A DNA stretch of 64,000 bases, taken from contig OX328096.1 of the NCBI GenBank assembly GCA_946811185.2, positions 36,096,011 to 36,160,010 of the forward strand. Reading direction: 5' to 3'. The DNA comes from Hippopus hippopus (taxonomy: Eukaryota; Mollusca; Bivalvia; Cardiida; Cardiidae). Positions 12,818 to 23,692 of the stretch are shown piece after piece. The translations under genes and the position numbers were made by a program. The notes under the pieces are model-generated. The model ran no database searches and was not told the origin of the DNA. It saw nothing but the letters and a program-made list of their open reading frames with translations. How positions within the stretch are numbered: position 1 is the stretch's first letter; each line of letters opens with the position of its first letter.

Positions 12818-13046
12818 TTCACTTTTTACCAAACGACAAAATTTTGGACGTGTTCAAATCCAGAGCATTTGCAGATGTCATAGTGAGCGTGGCTCAAGTG
12901 ATGCGATATGTCTATGAAGGAGTTGAAAACAATTTGGGAAAAGGAGAAAATGCTGGTCACCAGCATTTTCTCCTTTTCCCAAATTGTTTTCAAAAGCCTT
13001 CTCCGTTAAGGTCATTAAAACTCGAGATTGTGTGGTAAAGGGCTAA
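12818..13046 (+). mobile_element. Family A MITE with perfect palindrome
   Basis: Starts TTCACTTTTTACCAAACGAC and ends GTGTGGTAAAGGGCTAA. The centre (12925-12991) is a palindrome of two 33-bp arms with no mismatch around one central base. Confidence 0.93.
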
Positions 13047-15516
13047 ATCCTCTTAAATCCTGACAGATAGTTTCGTCAAAATCCAACATCAACCCTCAGG
13101 TGCCGCCTTTTGAAATAAAATATTAAAGTCAAAATTTTCTGACAAAACTATCGCTTATTTTTCTTTTAACCTGGTCCAATTTTGATGGAATAATAGTACC
13201 TCATTACCTAAAAAAAAACTGCAGCAGACGACTTAAGATTATGGATAATCCACTAGAATAAGCTTAAATATACCAAAACATGTGAAAATTGTGCGATACA
13301 AGAAAAAAAAAAATATCGTTAAGAGCAATTCAACCTTTTGCGACGATGTTTCCCAAAAGTAGACTGCTGCAAATCCAAAAAGTAGTTTGTAGGAGATGGT
13401 GATTTAAAAAAAGAAAAGCTTGTCTTTATTTCAGTCCCTATAGTGAAAAAAGAACTGTTCAAAATTTGGTTGAGCTATCTATATCTTTAGGATATTTATT
13501 CCAAAAATTAAAAAAAAATAACAACTTAAAATTTGATCTCAGTTCGAGGCTAAGTTAGCCTATAACAAGAAGTAGGATTTCGCAGAAATGTTTCAAAAGT
13601 GGTTTAACAGATATTGTGGAAAAGAATGAAGACTGAAGAATGAAGAGAAGATATTTCATCTTTTTAATCAGAGAATTTCTTATTAATAGTCTATGACAAA
13701 GAAAAAGTGAATCGAGAGGCTGACTTTATTATAAGACAAGTAGCCTCCACTTATTTTACGTAGAATATTTTTAGTTGTTTCATTTCCAGTGTGTGAGTGT
13801 TTTTTTTCACAGAAGTTGTGAACTATACTATAGAAAATAGTTTGCTTGTTTCATCGAGTTTGACTTTGAAATCTTTAATTACAAACAGCAGAAGAAAAAA
13901 CGTGGAAGTATTTCAGTTTTATGGACAAAACTACGAAACATTGTAACAGATAGATGCTGATTTTTTTCATTCAATTAAAATACTCTATAAAACTATTTGA
14001 GAACGTCTAAATGTGTATTTAGGCGGGTAAGCGTCAAGAGAGTTAATGACTGACGTAGATGACGTTACCAGTCCTTGACAAAGAAAGTGTAACGTCTCAC
14101 TTCACACATTAGTGTCGCTATTTAATTTTATCAATTTCAAGCTTTTTTAAATACCGTTCCACCAGGACTAATTTTATTTATTAGTTAAATTATAATCTTG
14201 TCCACTGAAATTCAGATTTTTTTCCTAGCAAGTGATGTGTGTGTTTAAAAATACTTCTCTCTGAGATGACAAAATAGATTACCGAGGGTTAATCAAGTTA
14301 AACACCGAATTAAAGCAACTACAGTAATGAGCCTTTACGGTCACGAAATACTGAGCATCAAATGAAATAAAAAAGTTGTATAGAAAACGCGAATATTTGA
14401 AATTTATCTAACTGTCATTTCAATGCATTGTAATTCGTGTGAAAAGAAAAAATATGTTTCTACTTTCGCTATCAATACATAAATGTGTATCCATCTATAC
14501 TTTCCCATTAGTTTTGTAAGCGCTTACTCGTCAATTGAGAAGTATCTTTCAACATTTTCAATAAATAAATAATAATTTATTATCTTTATTTCAAATTACT
14601 TTGCAAGATAAAATACTTGTCATGTATATTGATAAGCATTGTGCTATACAGCTCGGATGAAATTTTAAAGTCATCAAAATAGTAGGTAATACTGTAACAG
14701 CTCTCCATAAATAAATCCACGTTTTTCTGTTTAAAAAATTGACACGGTGTTTGGTGTTTGTGGGACCAGGTGTTCAAGTACTTAATTCATAACATTTCAC
14801 GAATATGAATTAATATTTGACAACATAATTGCATTATTCTTCAATAATCAAATATGTGAAATATGCCCAAGAACAGCTAGCAGGAAAAAATATTTCAGCA
14901 AACCTAAACATTCACTGGAATCAAATAATTCCTCTGAACTATCCTCCATATATGTCAATTATATTGTATAAAATTTGGCAATCTCCAATTGCATTTAATC
15001 AAATATAAAGGATTTGTATTACTAAACTAATCATTACTTTTTTAGAAAATATGTGTGATTAGCAGTATATTATGAAGCAGAATTATGTGATACATGTATA
15101 ACACAATTACTCCAGTATAAGGTTATTGGAAAGTTAAAAAAAAAGTAACAAGAAATCAAGAGGGAAAATAATGGCCTGTATGAAAAGAAATATCTATAAA
15201 TTTATCATTTTTTTTAAAGTTATGTTGTACAATTTAATACAATCTAACATTTGCTTCTTCAAGAACACGTGGTGACATTGAAGATCTCTATGATTCATTT
15301 TGAAAGATTATATAGTCTGCTGTTAAGATTTACTAATGTGACGGCTAACTACATGTCTTTCTTTTTATTTTTGAAGTAGACTGTAAATGTTGTAAAACAC
15401 AAATTCATAGATGCCAACTTCATGTCAAAAGACTCACTCTGTTACCATATCTATATGTTACAAAATGGGTGCAGACAAAGATGCAAAACAAGGGGCAATG
15501 AAAAAAGAAATAATAC
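13047..15516. other. No gene seen; possible intron
   Basis: Long AT-rich stretch without any of the window's repeat families. It lies 3' of the candidate exon at 15517-15760 on that exon's strand and could be its first intron (inference). I looked for a homeobox-like exon on the minus strand here and saw none. Confidence 0.4.
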
Positions 15517-15760
15517 CTTTTATTCGCCCAGCTTTTCTTGCAAAAATGTTACAATTCGCCTGCTGAAAAGCGTACATCCCATAAGCAGACGACATCTGTG
15601 GCATGGAGTTGTAGCGACACGCCGCCATGTCGGTCAAGCCCATACCCATGGACTGATAGGCACACGAACTGTTAAAATCCCCATGGTTGTAGCCGAGCCC
15701 CTGTTTGTAGGGGGGCTGGTAAGTGTAGGGAACTGCTTCCCCAAAATAAAGCATGTCCAT
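15517..15760 (-). CDS. Candidate first coding exon, transcription-factor-like N-terminus
   Basis: The minus strand reads an ATG at 15760 with A at -3 and G at +4 and an in-frame TAA three codons upstream, so the start is well placed. The frame gives 81 codons plus one base up to a good donor (AAAAG then GTATTA, GT at 15516-15515), so the following intron would be phase 1. The peptide begins MDMLYFGEAVPYTY and includes SSCAYQSMGMG, MAACRYNSMP and SAYGMYAFQQ. It is rich in Tyr, Met, Ser, Gly, Ala and Gln, as in disordered N-termini of developmental regulators. The exon is clearly richer in GC than its surroundings and sits in a 5-kb zone free of miniature transposons. The arrangement (DF-SSC motif, Tyr-rich, about 80 codons, phase-1 donor) recalls first exons of Phox2-type paired-like homeobox genes, but the homeobox exon is not in view, so this remains a guess. 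No gene symbol is given. Confidence 0.5.
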
Positions 15761-18177
15761 ATTATCAGTTTATCCGTAATTAGTCCTAGACGAAGCTTGG
15801 CTTAATGTAATTTCCAACTTGCGTAATGTGCATAACATGTGTTGTCTGAGCCCTCAAACGAGTAACAAGTTAGAAAAGATGAATTCTGGTTGAATTATGA
15901 GCATGATGAATTATTGACACCTCTAAGAAAACAAAAGCATAGACTAAACTTTTATCTTATTTACAGTTTATGATTTAGAAACAGTTCATAGAACACAGTC
16001 AGAACTATAACACCACCAAAGTGAATCATTTATGGCAGAGATCTTATCTCGACCGTAGCCATATTGGTTCTGGGGTAATTAAAATTGTCCTATTCTCTTT
16101 AGTCACAGTTACTTGTCAAGTTTATCCTGGCTCAGTCTATAAATAACCTTTTATTCATTTAGCAAAACGTGCTGGAAAAAACTATATTCCAATATGTTTG
16201 CAGACATTTTTTTTTTACAAATAAGACGTTTAAAATGAGTGTCACTTTTTTTTCCTCTAGCTTTTATGTCCAAAGCAAGCAAGGGCTTACTTCGTATACT
16301 AAACACCTCATAATTGATAAAAGTCAGAAGAAAATCCACATCTCTCAAGTTTTCTATTTTTTTCCTCCACCAATAGTAATCCTCTTTCACATGTAAAGCA
16401 AAGTCCTTAATTGGAATTTCAATGACTTGGTATCGTATCAGTTATTCTCCTATTTGAAAAAACGAACAACATGTGCACAGAGAAAGGGAGCCTACACAGT
16501 CAACAACAAGACCTGGATTAAAGCATTCTGTGACCATAGTTCAAGCCAAAGTAAAACATATTTTCTGGTGGTGATAGTTACTGACTTACTTATGTTAATT
16601 ACAATAAATATGTAACTCTCACAAACACACAAATACACTCGCGGCTTCTGACCCTATATGATTTCGAAGTGTTAAAGCTTTAACTCGCTCGACACTACAA
16701 ATACAAATATGCTCGTTTGTCCTCCTATAGAGATGCGATGTAACGGTTCGCTCATACGGAGGGTGATAGTGAGACCCAACATTTTCTCAGCACTGAATCA
16801 AAAATGCAAATCGAGTAATAGACACCACCCCTCACAGAATAACTAGAGGCTAGGAAAATTCTCCGCAGTTAACCAACTACAACAGCTCGCCCTCTCTTTT
16901 TCTTTTGGTTTTAGACTCGAGCGGCCTTTTTATTTGCGGTGTAAAAACCATGTTTTATATAATCGGTTCACTTATTCAAGTATTCGAGTCAATTTTTCAA
17001 CTTGTCATGGACGTCAGCCCCGAAAATCTTCACCATCATCGTCCACCATGACGATGTTTTCATTTCATAATAGAATATCTCCATAATGAACGAAGCCTCA
17101 AATTATGTTTCATTTCTCTCATCCTATCGGGACAAATTCATGTTGTAAGTGTCAAAACAGATACCTGATTAAAAAAAAAACCTGACTTTCATTTTGCTCT
17201 GAATTTTTTAGTGTTTGTAATGAACAGAACATCTTCAGTTTTAACATCTAGATAAACTAGCAGAATCAACTTTTAACAAATAGACAGATACCGAAAACAA
17301 ATCAAGATCAGACTGTAATCTTCACAAAAGACACTACAAGCCGCAATATGCCGGACAAAGATGAACCTATGAATGCCCTTTGTGTTTCAGAATGTAAACA
17401 CTTTATACACCAAGATAAAACTCTGCAACATTCTGACCACTATTTGCACTTGTCAGAATTTTGTGTGTGTGTGTGATATCCTTATAACGGTATTACGGAT
17501 TTGTGAAATTTTAAAGGCAGTTTTATTATTCATGCAGAACTGTTTCTACCGTGTACTTTGATTATGATAAGCAACATTTTCGGACAAATAGTCGCCAGTA
17601 GGTGTTTCGCATTCTAAACAAATAACAATTTAAAAACAAAGCTGGTAATATTTCTAGTATCAGCATATACAATCATCAGTATTATCATAGTTATCATTTA
17701 CATCTGTCGTTGTTACTATCAGCAGCAATAGTAATGATATATCGCAATGTTAAGTTTAGAAATTAGGTTTGGAAGCAAGCTTCTCTCAACAAAAACAGTA
17801 CATATATAAATAAATTAATAAAAAGATAAATTGTGTCTGTAATTTCTTCACAAATTTAACATTCTTTCAACTATCGTGACTGCACTTACTGCAATTCGCG
17901 TGTGCTAGTTCGGGGTAAATAATGTTTAATTTAGCAGATCTCTTATCTAAATACTAACACGGCGTTATTGTAGATCGCTAATGGTAGTTGTACAGCAGTA
18001 TTTGTAGTTGTAAATATGAGTCTTGAAATGTTAACAGGCTAATTTAGTGCGTAATGCGACAATATTTTATTTATATTGTTTGCAGAGTCTATATACACTT
18101 CTGTATGAATTTTCAATTTTCATATGATTTTTCTAATAGGCTGAGGCAAAATGATTCAGCCAATGGGCAAGCTCGTC
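15761..18177. other. No further exon seen; possible 5' region
   Basis: This lies upstream of the candidate exon on the minus strand and is free of A-H elements apart from a possible decayed hairpin-core scrap near 17300-17320 (AATCAAGATCAGACTGTAAT). A short GT run lies at 17463-17476. A 14-bp perfect palindrome GTTAAAGCTTTAAC occurs near 16670. No promoter element can be asserted. Confidence 0.35.
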
Positions 18178-18235
18178 TCAAATTTGAGCGTATGCAACGA
18201 GATTTACATCACATGTTGCATACGCTCGAATTTGA
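18178..18235. repeat. Isolated stem-loop, 21-bp arms
   Basis: Arms at 18178-18198 and 18215-18235 pair with a single mismatch around a 16-base loop; each arm contains GAGCGTATGCAAC or its complement. It matches none of the window's element families. Confidence 0.8.
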
Positions 18236-18246
18236 CCTAAAACATA

Positions 18247-18510
18247 TGAGTCACTCTCTGGCAAAAGAGTGCTTAGTGCATCTACGTGATACATTAAAAC
18301 AAGCAAGTCATTACATAATTATGGCTCTATAAAATTCATTTTAACTACCAACCGACTGAATCATGAGGTGCACTGGTCCTTTGACATGCAGAAAATTGAC
18401 CGAATGCGAAAAGTTTCGACCCAGGTCAGCCTGCGCGGATTGCGCAGGCTGATCAGGGTCGATACTTTTAGCAGATGCATTAAGCCCCTTTTTTCACTGA
18501 GAATGGGTCA
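18247..18510 (-). mobile_element. Family D MITE, complete
   Basis: Starts TGAGTCACTCTCTGGCAAAA and ends CACTGAGAATGGGTCA. The hairpin is intact except for one arm difference (GCTGATCAGGGTC). Confidence 0.92.
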
Positions 18511-18891
18511 TTAACAAACTTGAAAATGCAAAAATAGTGTTTACAACAAATATATAGGCACAAAACATCTTATGCTATGGCGGATATTATTTCGAAGAAG
18601 GAAATTCGCGCAAAAATGTTAGTGTACTGATAAGAGTGTAACTTGCACCATTATATACATGCAATAAAATCTTTGACGTAATTTAATTTAAAAAGTCATT
18701 TATCATTTTTCTATCCCACTATCACTTGTACTTGGCAAATGATAAACTCGGTTATTTCGAAATTTAAGATTCCTTTGAAGAAAATGACTACCAGTATTGA
18801 GCATAATGAACACGGAAGAACCCTCAAGAATCAAGAGTTTTGAACTATTATTATGCACGTTCAAATAAGACTTATGACATAAATTATCGTT

Positions 18892-19103
18892 TTAACTCTA
18901 ACCGGACGAAGGGAATTTAGAAAGGTACATATTGAGAAGACAAATTAATTGTGGTTCAAATGATCGCGGTTGTGGTTGAAAAACTGAGGGAAAAAGAATG
19001 AAATGCTGGCTCCAAGTACTTTCTACTTTTGCTTTCACACTATTTCTAAAAATACTTTGATCAACAGGATTGCAAAATGTATGAGATGGTTTGGTAAAGC
19101 ACA
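18892..19103 (+). mobile_element. Family A MITE, degenerate
   Basis: TTAACTCTAACCGGACGA and GTGGTTCAAATGATC mark the left half. The palindrome has decayed to GAATGAAATGCTGGCTCC. The right end (ATGGTTTGGTAAAGCACA) lies 13 bp from the next A element in opposite orientation. Confidence 0.6.
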
Positions 19104-19116
19104 TAGAGGCAAAGCT

Positions 19117-19344
19117 TTCACCCTTTACCACAAAGTCACGACTTCTAACCACCTTGAGAAAGATAACTTTTGAAAACAATGTGGGAAAAGGAGAAAATGC
19201 TGGTAACCAGCATTTTCTTCTTTTCCCACAATGTTTTCTACCCTTCCCAAAATATGTTTCAATTTTAGGTCATATTTATTTTGTCCCCAGTTAATACTAT
19301 CAGTTTGGACATGTCCAAGATTTTGTCGTTTGGTAAAGAGTTAA
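19117..19344 (-). mobile_element. Family A MITE, complete
   Basis: Starts TTCACCCTTTACCACAAAGT and ends GTCGTTTGGTAAAGAGTTAA. The palindrome (ACAATGTGGGAAAAGGAG and its complement) has one mismatch, a T for C in the right arm. Confidence 0.93.
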
Positions 19345-19993
19345 AGCACGTGCGATAAGCGGAGGCTGGTGTTTATACATCGGGTAATGAATAAAGATGG
19401 GCAATAAACTAAGCCTTGCAGATTAAAGATGGCACCTTAACTGTTTTCACACTTTACACAGCGAGAGAGAGACAGATAGTCTTCACTTTCGATCCTTTAT
19501 GAATGCACGATGATAGTTTTTGGACCAGAACTCATTGGCGTTTAGGTTACACAAATATTGCTTAACATGGCTTCAATCTGTTAATGCGAAAAGCAATCAT
19601 AATTGATATCAATACGTAAACAGTGCTGTGTCAATTCCGATGCAAAATGTAAAAGTTCTTGTTTAGAGCGAAGCATTTTAATGCATATATAATTAATTTG
19701 ATTCTTAATTACTATCTGTTTGCATTGGCAAGTCCTCAGCGAGACAGATTATAATTCCTACGCATGCACCGATCCCGAGTAAATCATCAACACGGGGGAG
19801 CCTCAAAGGTATACGGTCACCGGGGTGATTTCATGTTTCAAAGGTACCAGGTCTGATTTCAACCGTCCTAAACTAAGTCTCTTGGATCATTATTGAAATT
19901 TTAAAACCTGTCCACAATGGCAGAATATACTTAAAGCTTGTTGGCAATATGCGGACAGGAAGAAATCCGGAATGAAATTTACTTCTCAGATTT
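19345..19993. other. No gene seen
   Basis: Unique sequence without recognised features. Confidence 0.4.
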
Positions 19994-20054
19994 ATTAACT
20001 TTTCGGTGTTAGATGCAGTTTTAGCTGTTTTTGCGGACAATTGGGATCAAGATA

Positions 20055-20753
20055 CTTGGTTCAAAGCATAAAATGAAACTTGAAAAAACTCTAAGTCTTA
20101 CGATAAATTGTTTACCACTGGAAAATGTCTGTAAACAAAAGGTTCTTGGTATATATATAGATAACCAATTAAACTGGCATTCTCAAATTGACCATGTTTG
20201 TAAGGAACTAAAAAGGAAGATATCACTCTTCAAAAATATTACATTCTATTTAACAACGGAAGCGAAGATGTTGTTTTATAACTCTTATATATTACCAATT
20301 TTAGACTACTGTTGTATAATTTGGGGAAAAAATAACACGCGCTATGTTAACAAGGTTTCAACCCTTCAGAAACGAATTGGTAAACTTATACTTGGCAAAC
20401 CCGCAAAGTCACCATCAGCAGAATTATTTAAAGAATTGTGTTGGCTGTCGTTTTCGAACAGATGCAAATACCATGCTGCAGTACTTATCTACAAAACACT
20501 CCATTACAAAGCACCTGCCTATATGTTAGACATAATTCATGTATCCAGAAATTATAATTATTCATTACGCTCTCAGACAAACAATGATCTAGTTTTAACT
20601 AAAACCCCCAAAACAAAAATATATACAAACAGTTTTAGTTATTACAGTGTGAGCGTCTGGAATAATGTTCCGCTTGAAATTAGGAGTGAACCCAGACTAA
20701 TAACATTTAAGAAGAAAGTAAAGCAGTATTTTCTAAATGGTCAACAATTATGA
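20055..20753 (+). CDS. Non-LTR reverse transcriptase, C-terminal fragment
   Basis: About 232 codons remain of the reverse transcriptase C-terminal (thumb and following) part of a CR1/jockey-group LINE ORF2. Recognisable family signatures are LGIYIDNQLNWHSQIDHVC, the Leu-Phe-Tyr-Asn-Ser segment followed by ILPILDYCCIIWG, LQKRIGKLIL, ELFKELCWLS and the C-terminal SVWNNVPLEIR. The FADD-type catalytic motif and the endonuclease domain lie upstream of the truncation and are absent, so the fragment cannot act as an enzyme. The first in-frame codons before about 20054 derive from the interrupted MITE, not from the LINE. It ends in TGA at 20751-20753. The exact clade cannot be given without a tree. 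Confidence 0.85.
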   Translation, partial: LGSKHKMKLEKTLSLTINCLPLENVCKQKVLGIYIDNQLNWHSQIDHVCKELKRKISLFKNITFYLTTEAKMLFYNSYILPILDYCCIIWGKNNTRYVNKVSTLQKRIGKLILGKPAKSPSAELFKELCWLSFSNRCKYHAAVLIYKTLHYKAPAYMLDIIHVSRNYNYSLRSQTNNDLVLTKTPKTKIYTNSFSYYSVSVWNNVPLEIRSEPRLITFKKKVKQYFLNGQQL

Positions 20754-20898
20754 CGTTTTTTTCCCCTCTCATTTTCCCCCAATTCTTTTGTATATAAATA
20801 GCAGCTTGTGAGTATCTGTCGGGTAAACGAACCATTGAGATGATCGACTTTTTAATTTTTCCGGCCATTTCATTTACCTTTGTACATGTACGTATACA

Positions 20899-20987
20899 TA
20901 TGTGTGCGTGTGTGAGAGAGAGGTAGAGGGGTGTGTGTGCGTATGTGAGAGAGAGGTTGAGGTGTGTGTGTGTATGTGAGAGAGAGG

Positions 20988-21030
<43 letters not shown>
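20899..21030. repeat. GT/GAGA minisatellite and (GT)n in LINE 3' UTR
   Basis: Three imperfect units of the form GTGTGTGTGAGAGAGAGGT are followed by a pure GT run ending at about 21030. Confidence 0.9.
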
Positions 21031-21032
<2 letters not shown>

Positions 21033-21259
21033 TTACGGTGTAAGAAGGCCATGTAGAAAATAAGATTATGTCTTAACATGTTACCTTCTCTAAATAAAGT
21101 TATTATTATTATTATTATTATTATTATAAGATCAGACTGCGAAAAACTCGAAGTTTGATCATGAATTTACACTGTCTGGTGATTTGTGAAATTTTCTGTC
21201 CAAAAACGCTTTACAAATCGCTATAAATAGATCCGCCCTCCTCGGTGCCACAATGCCTC

Positions 21260-21363
21260 TTAACCCTTAAGCTGCTATGCACGAATTAAGCGTTTTGGCG
21301 GATAGTGTAGATAAAGATCAGACTGCAAAGAACGAACGGAATGACCCTTGACCTACACTGTCC
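21260..21363 (+). mobile_element. Family B MITE, left half
   Basis: TTAACCCTTAAGCTGCTATG, GGCGGATAGTGTAGATAAAG and ACCTACACTGTCCCGGATA are family B. The right hairpin arm is decayed and the right end is not recognised. Confidence 0.7.
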
Positions 21364-22014
21364 CGGATACAGTCAGATGTTTCTCCGGGGTAAAAACAAA
21401 GCAGCCTCAAAGTTCAAGATGTGTTATCTACCATACTTATTGATCGATTTCGAGCAACCAAGACAAGAATTACATTGCCTGATAAGGATGACGTTAAATG
21501 GCTTGACTTCTCCACGCGAGTTCCAGTTCTACCTGAATTTTAGGGTTCATCATTGAATTAGAACAATAGTAGTCGGGTACAGACAAAACAACCATTAGGT
21601 CTGACACCAAGACTGTTTTAATTGTGCTTTGCGCCACTTTTAAGTTGTTTCTTAGCAACAGCTCACATACTCATTATGCACACTTGTTTTCATCCATACA
21701 TATAGCTATGGCACTACCCAAGGACAGCACTATGCAACTTGTACCCCCAGCGTTTATCAAACCCAAAGGCTCTGAATTATATATCTACTGCTTTGACCAT
21801 TGAGCAACAGGAAACCCTTACCAAGCATGTTCGTCTGTTTTACGCCACTTTCGACATTGCTTTGATAATGACACGGTGAAAATTCATTGATTCACGTGTT
21901 TTCATGGTTAACAAAGCTAGTATAGTGCCCTGTAGTACCTTGCAAGAGGAAAATAGAAGCAGCACAGCCGGCGAACGTCAAACCCGGATTTCTGTGAAGG
22001 TTTATGTCGACTGC
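21364..22014. other. No gene seen
   Basis: Unique mixed sequence. No exon or repeat recognised. Confidence 0.4.
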
Positions 22015-22241
22015 TTAACACTTTACCAAACGACATACTTTTAGACTTGTCCAAATTGGAAGCATTTGCAGACGACAAAACCAACGTGACTCAATAATTG
22101 AAATTTGTTTTGGTAGGGTAGAAAACATTGTGGAAAAGGAGAAAATGCCGGTTACCAGCATTTTCTCATTTTCCCACAATGTTTTCAGAAGGCTTCTTTC
22201 TCAGGGTCGTTTAAACCTGGGATTGTTTGGTAAAGGGTTAA
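22015..22241 (+). mobile_element. Family A MITE, complete
   Basis: Close to the family consensus: TTAACACTTTACCAAACGAC at the left, CTTTTAGACTTGTCC inside, GGTAAAGGGTTAA at the right, and both TTAA present. Confidence 0.95.
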
Positions 22242-22276
22242 AAGAGGATTCCAAACCAGAAATTGAGTCCATATCT

Positions 22277-22627
22277 GAGTCCAGAGATTGTAATATCTAC
22301 GAATCATCTAGAGTCCAGAGAGTGTAATATCTACGAATCATCCAGAGTCCAGAGAGTGTAATATCTACGAATCATCGAGAGTCCAGAGAGTGTACTATCT
22401 ACGAATCATCCAGCGTCCAGTGAGTTTAATATCTACGGACGAATCATCCAGAGTCCAGAGAGTGTAATATCTACGAATCATCCAGCGTCTAGAGAGTGTA
22501 ATATCTACGGACAAATCATCCAGAGTCCAGAGAGTGTAATATCTACGAATCATTCAGAGTCCAGAGAGTGTAATATCTACGGACGAATCATCCAGGGTCC
22601 AAAGAGTGTCATATCTAAGAATCTTCC
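22277..22627. repeat. Minisatellite, 34/38-bp units, about 10 copies
   Basis: Tandem units built from GAGTCCAGAGAGTGTAATAT followed by CTACGAATCATCCA. Three units carry an extra GGAC or GGAC-like 4-bp insert after CTAC, giving a 38-bp form interspersed with the 34-bp form. The array begins 36 bp after a family A element. Confidence 0.93.
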
Positions 22628-22824
22628 ACTCAACAGTAAGACCAACAAAGTAATCAACTTATTCTCTTTTCCCTTGTCTGCATATGCCGCCCCCTCTCCC
22701 TCCATACATGTTTCTTTAACCAATACAACGTATGGGATCTCATCATATATAAGACATCTCTAAGCCATTGGTTGCTTAACCACATAAACAAAATCGAGCT
22801 AATATTCGGAAGCGAGGGAGAAAT

Positions 22825-23069
22825 TGAGTCGTGCTCTGTGAAAAGGGTAGTTTTATGTGTCTGAAAAAAGTATCGACCCACGTGTTCCTGCGCAGTCCGT
22901 GGTGGCTGATCTTGGTCGCAAGTTTTGTTATTGGTACATATTCTTCATGTCAAAGTACCACTCTATCATATGATCTGGTCGCGTGTAAGGCGAAACAGGT
23001 CTTTATCATACGTTGAAATGCTTGGTATAATGCACTATGAAATAGCATTAAACCCTCAGAGTGCCGCTG
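22825..23069 (+). mobile_element. Family D MITE
   Basis: Starts TGAGTCGTGCTCTGTGAAAA and ends CAGAGTGCCGCTGG. The hairpin is partly lost (CCTGCGCAGTCCGTGGTGG). Confidence 0.82.
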
Positions 23070-23120
23070 GATTATATTCGCAATGACTATATTTAATCAT
23101 CGAAAAGTTTCGCAAAGCTA

Positions 23121-23180
23121 AGATTCGAGTTCAAAACCTTAGTATAATTATCCCCGTGTGTTACTGACTGAGCTACCGGA
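23121..23180 (-). mobile_element. tRNA-like SINE head or tRNA relic
   Basis: On the minus strand it starts TCCGGTAGCTCAGTCAGTAA, close to an A box, and includes GGTTTTGAACTCGAATC, close to a B box. It is too decayed for a functional tRNA. Confidence 0.5.
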
Positions 23181-23365
23181 ACATGTCATACAGAATTAAT
23201 TTATGGGTTGTACGGCTTATCAGAATTCTTTTGCTCGCAAAATAAGCATACAAGGCAAGCAAATTTCCCGGCCAACTTTATAACTGTAATAACTTTTTTT
23301 CCCTGGAAGTCTTATCATTCATTCTGCGATTTAACTTAATTTTGATCATAGTTTAGAATTAGGCA

Positions 23366-23472
23366 ACGGACGGTGTAAATCTTCAATCAGACTGCACGTT
23401 CTGTGCGGTCTGACCTTGATCTGCTACGTCCGCAAAATCCATATAAGTCGCCGTTACCAGTGCAACGGTTAA
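23366..23472 (-). mobile_element. Family C MITE, truncated
   Basis: ACGGACGGTGTAAATCTTC, hairpin arms CAGACTGCACGTTCTGTGC and GGTCTGACCTTGATC, ACGTCCGCAAAA and an end at GGTTAA are visible. The other end is not recognisable. Confidence 0.65.
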
Positions 23473-23587
23473 AATCCAAAATATGTTTATGTTGATCTAT
23501 AATTGGTACGAATATGAAAGAATGTATAAACCTGGAGAAGTTATAAACCATGCCATGGCGTATTTATGGTGACATGGATCCTATTTA

Positions 23588-23692
23588 TAACCCTATAGCA
23601 CAAAAGGTGACTTAAGTTCCTTGTGCAGGCAACGATTAGCAAGATCAGATCGAGCAAAACGTGAAGTCTGACTTCGGGTATACACCGCCCTA
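23588..23692 (+). mobile_element. Family C MITE, 5' part, degenerate
   Basis: TATAACCCTATAGCACAAAA is a decayed C terminus, followed by AAGATCAGATCGAGCAAAAC and GAAGTCTGACTTCGG as the hairpin. Confidence 0.5.

Larger units (their letters stand above)
20054..21127 (+). mobile_element. Non-LTR retrotransposon, 5'-truncated copy
   Basis: A 1.07-kb 3' end of a LINE. It holds the C-terminal reverse transcriptase coding region, a 3' UTR with a GT/GAGA minisatellite, and a terminal ATT repeat after AATAAAG (about 21091-21127). It is flanked by AAGAT at 20049-20053 and again at 21128-21132, the likely 5-bp target duplication, and lies inside a family C MITE. 5' truncation and a short-repeat tail are typical of CR1/jockey-group insertions. 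The open frame is unbroken, so the copy is probably not very old. Confidence 0.85.
19994..21263 (+). mobile_element. Family C MITE split by a retrotransposon
   Basis: The left part, 19994-20053, reads TTAACTTTTCGGTGTTAG, TTTTTGCGGACAATTGG and GATCAAGAT. The right part starts at 21128 with AAGATCAGACTGC, passes a decayed hairpin arm and TACACTGTCTGG, and ends in CTCTTAA at about 21263. Everything between is the inserted non-LTR element. The last TTAA is shared with the next B element. Confidence 0.7.

Noticed and set aside
15422..15805. 127-codon plus-strand frame
   Set aside because: It lies over the candidate minus-strand exon; composition and start context favour the minus strand.
20031..20053. 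Start of the reverse transcriptase frame
   Set aside because: The first codons are sequence of the interrupted C element; the LINE begins at about 20054.
20870..21079. His/Thr-repeat open frame on the minus strand
   Set aside because: It is the translation of a GT microsatellite in the LINE 3' UTR.
23121..23180. Functional tRNA gene
   Set aside because: The internal boxes are decayed and no cloverleaf with paired acceptor stem can be formed by eye.
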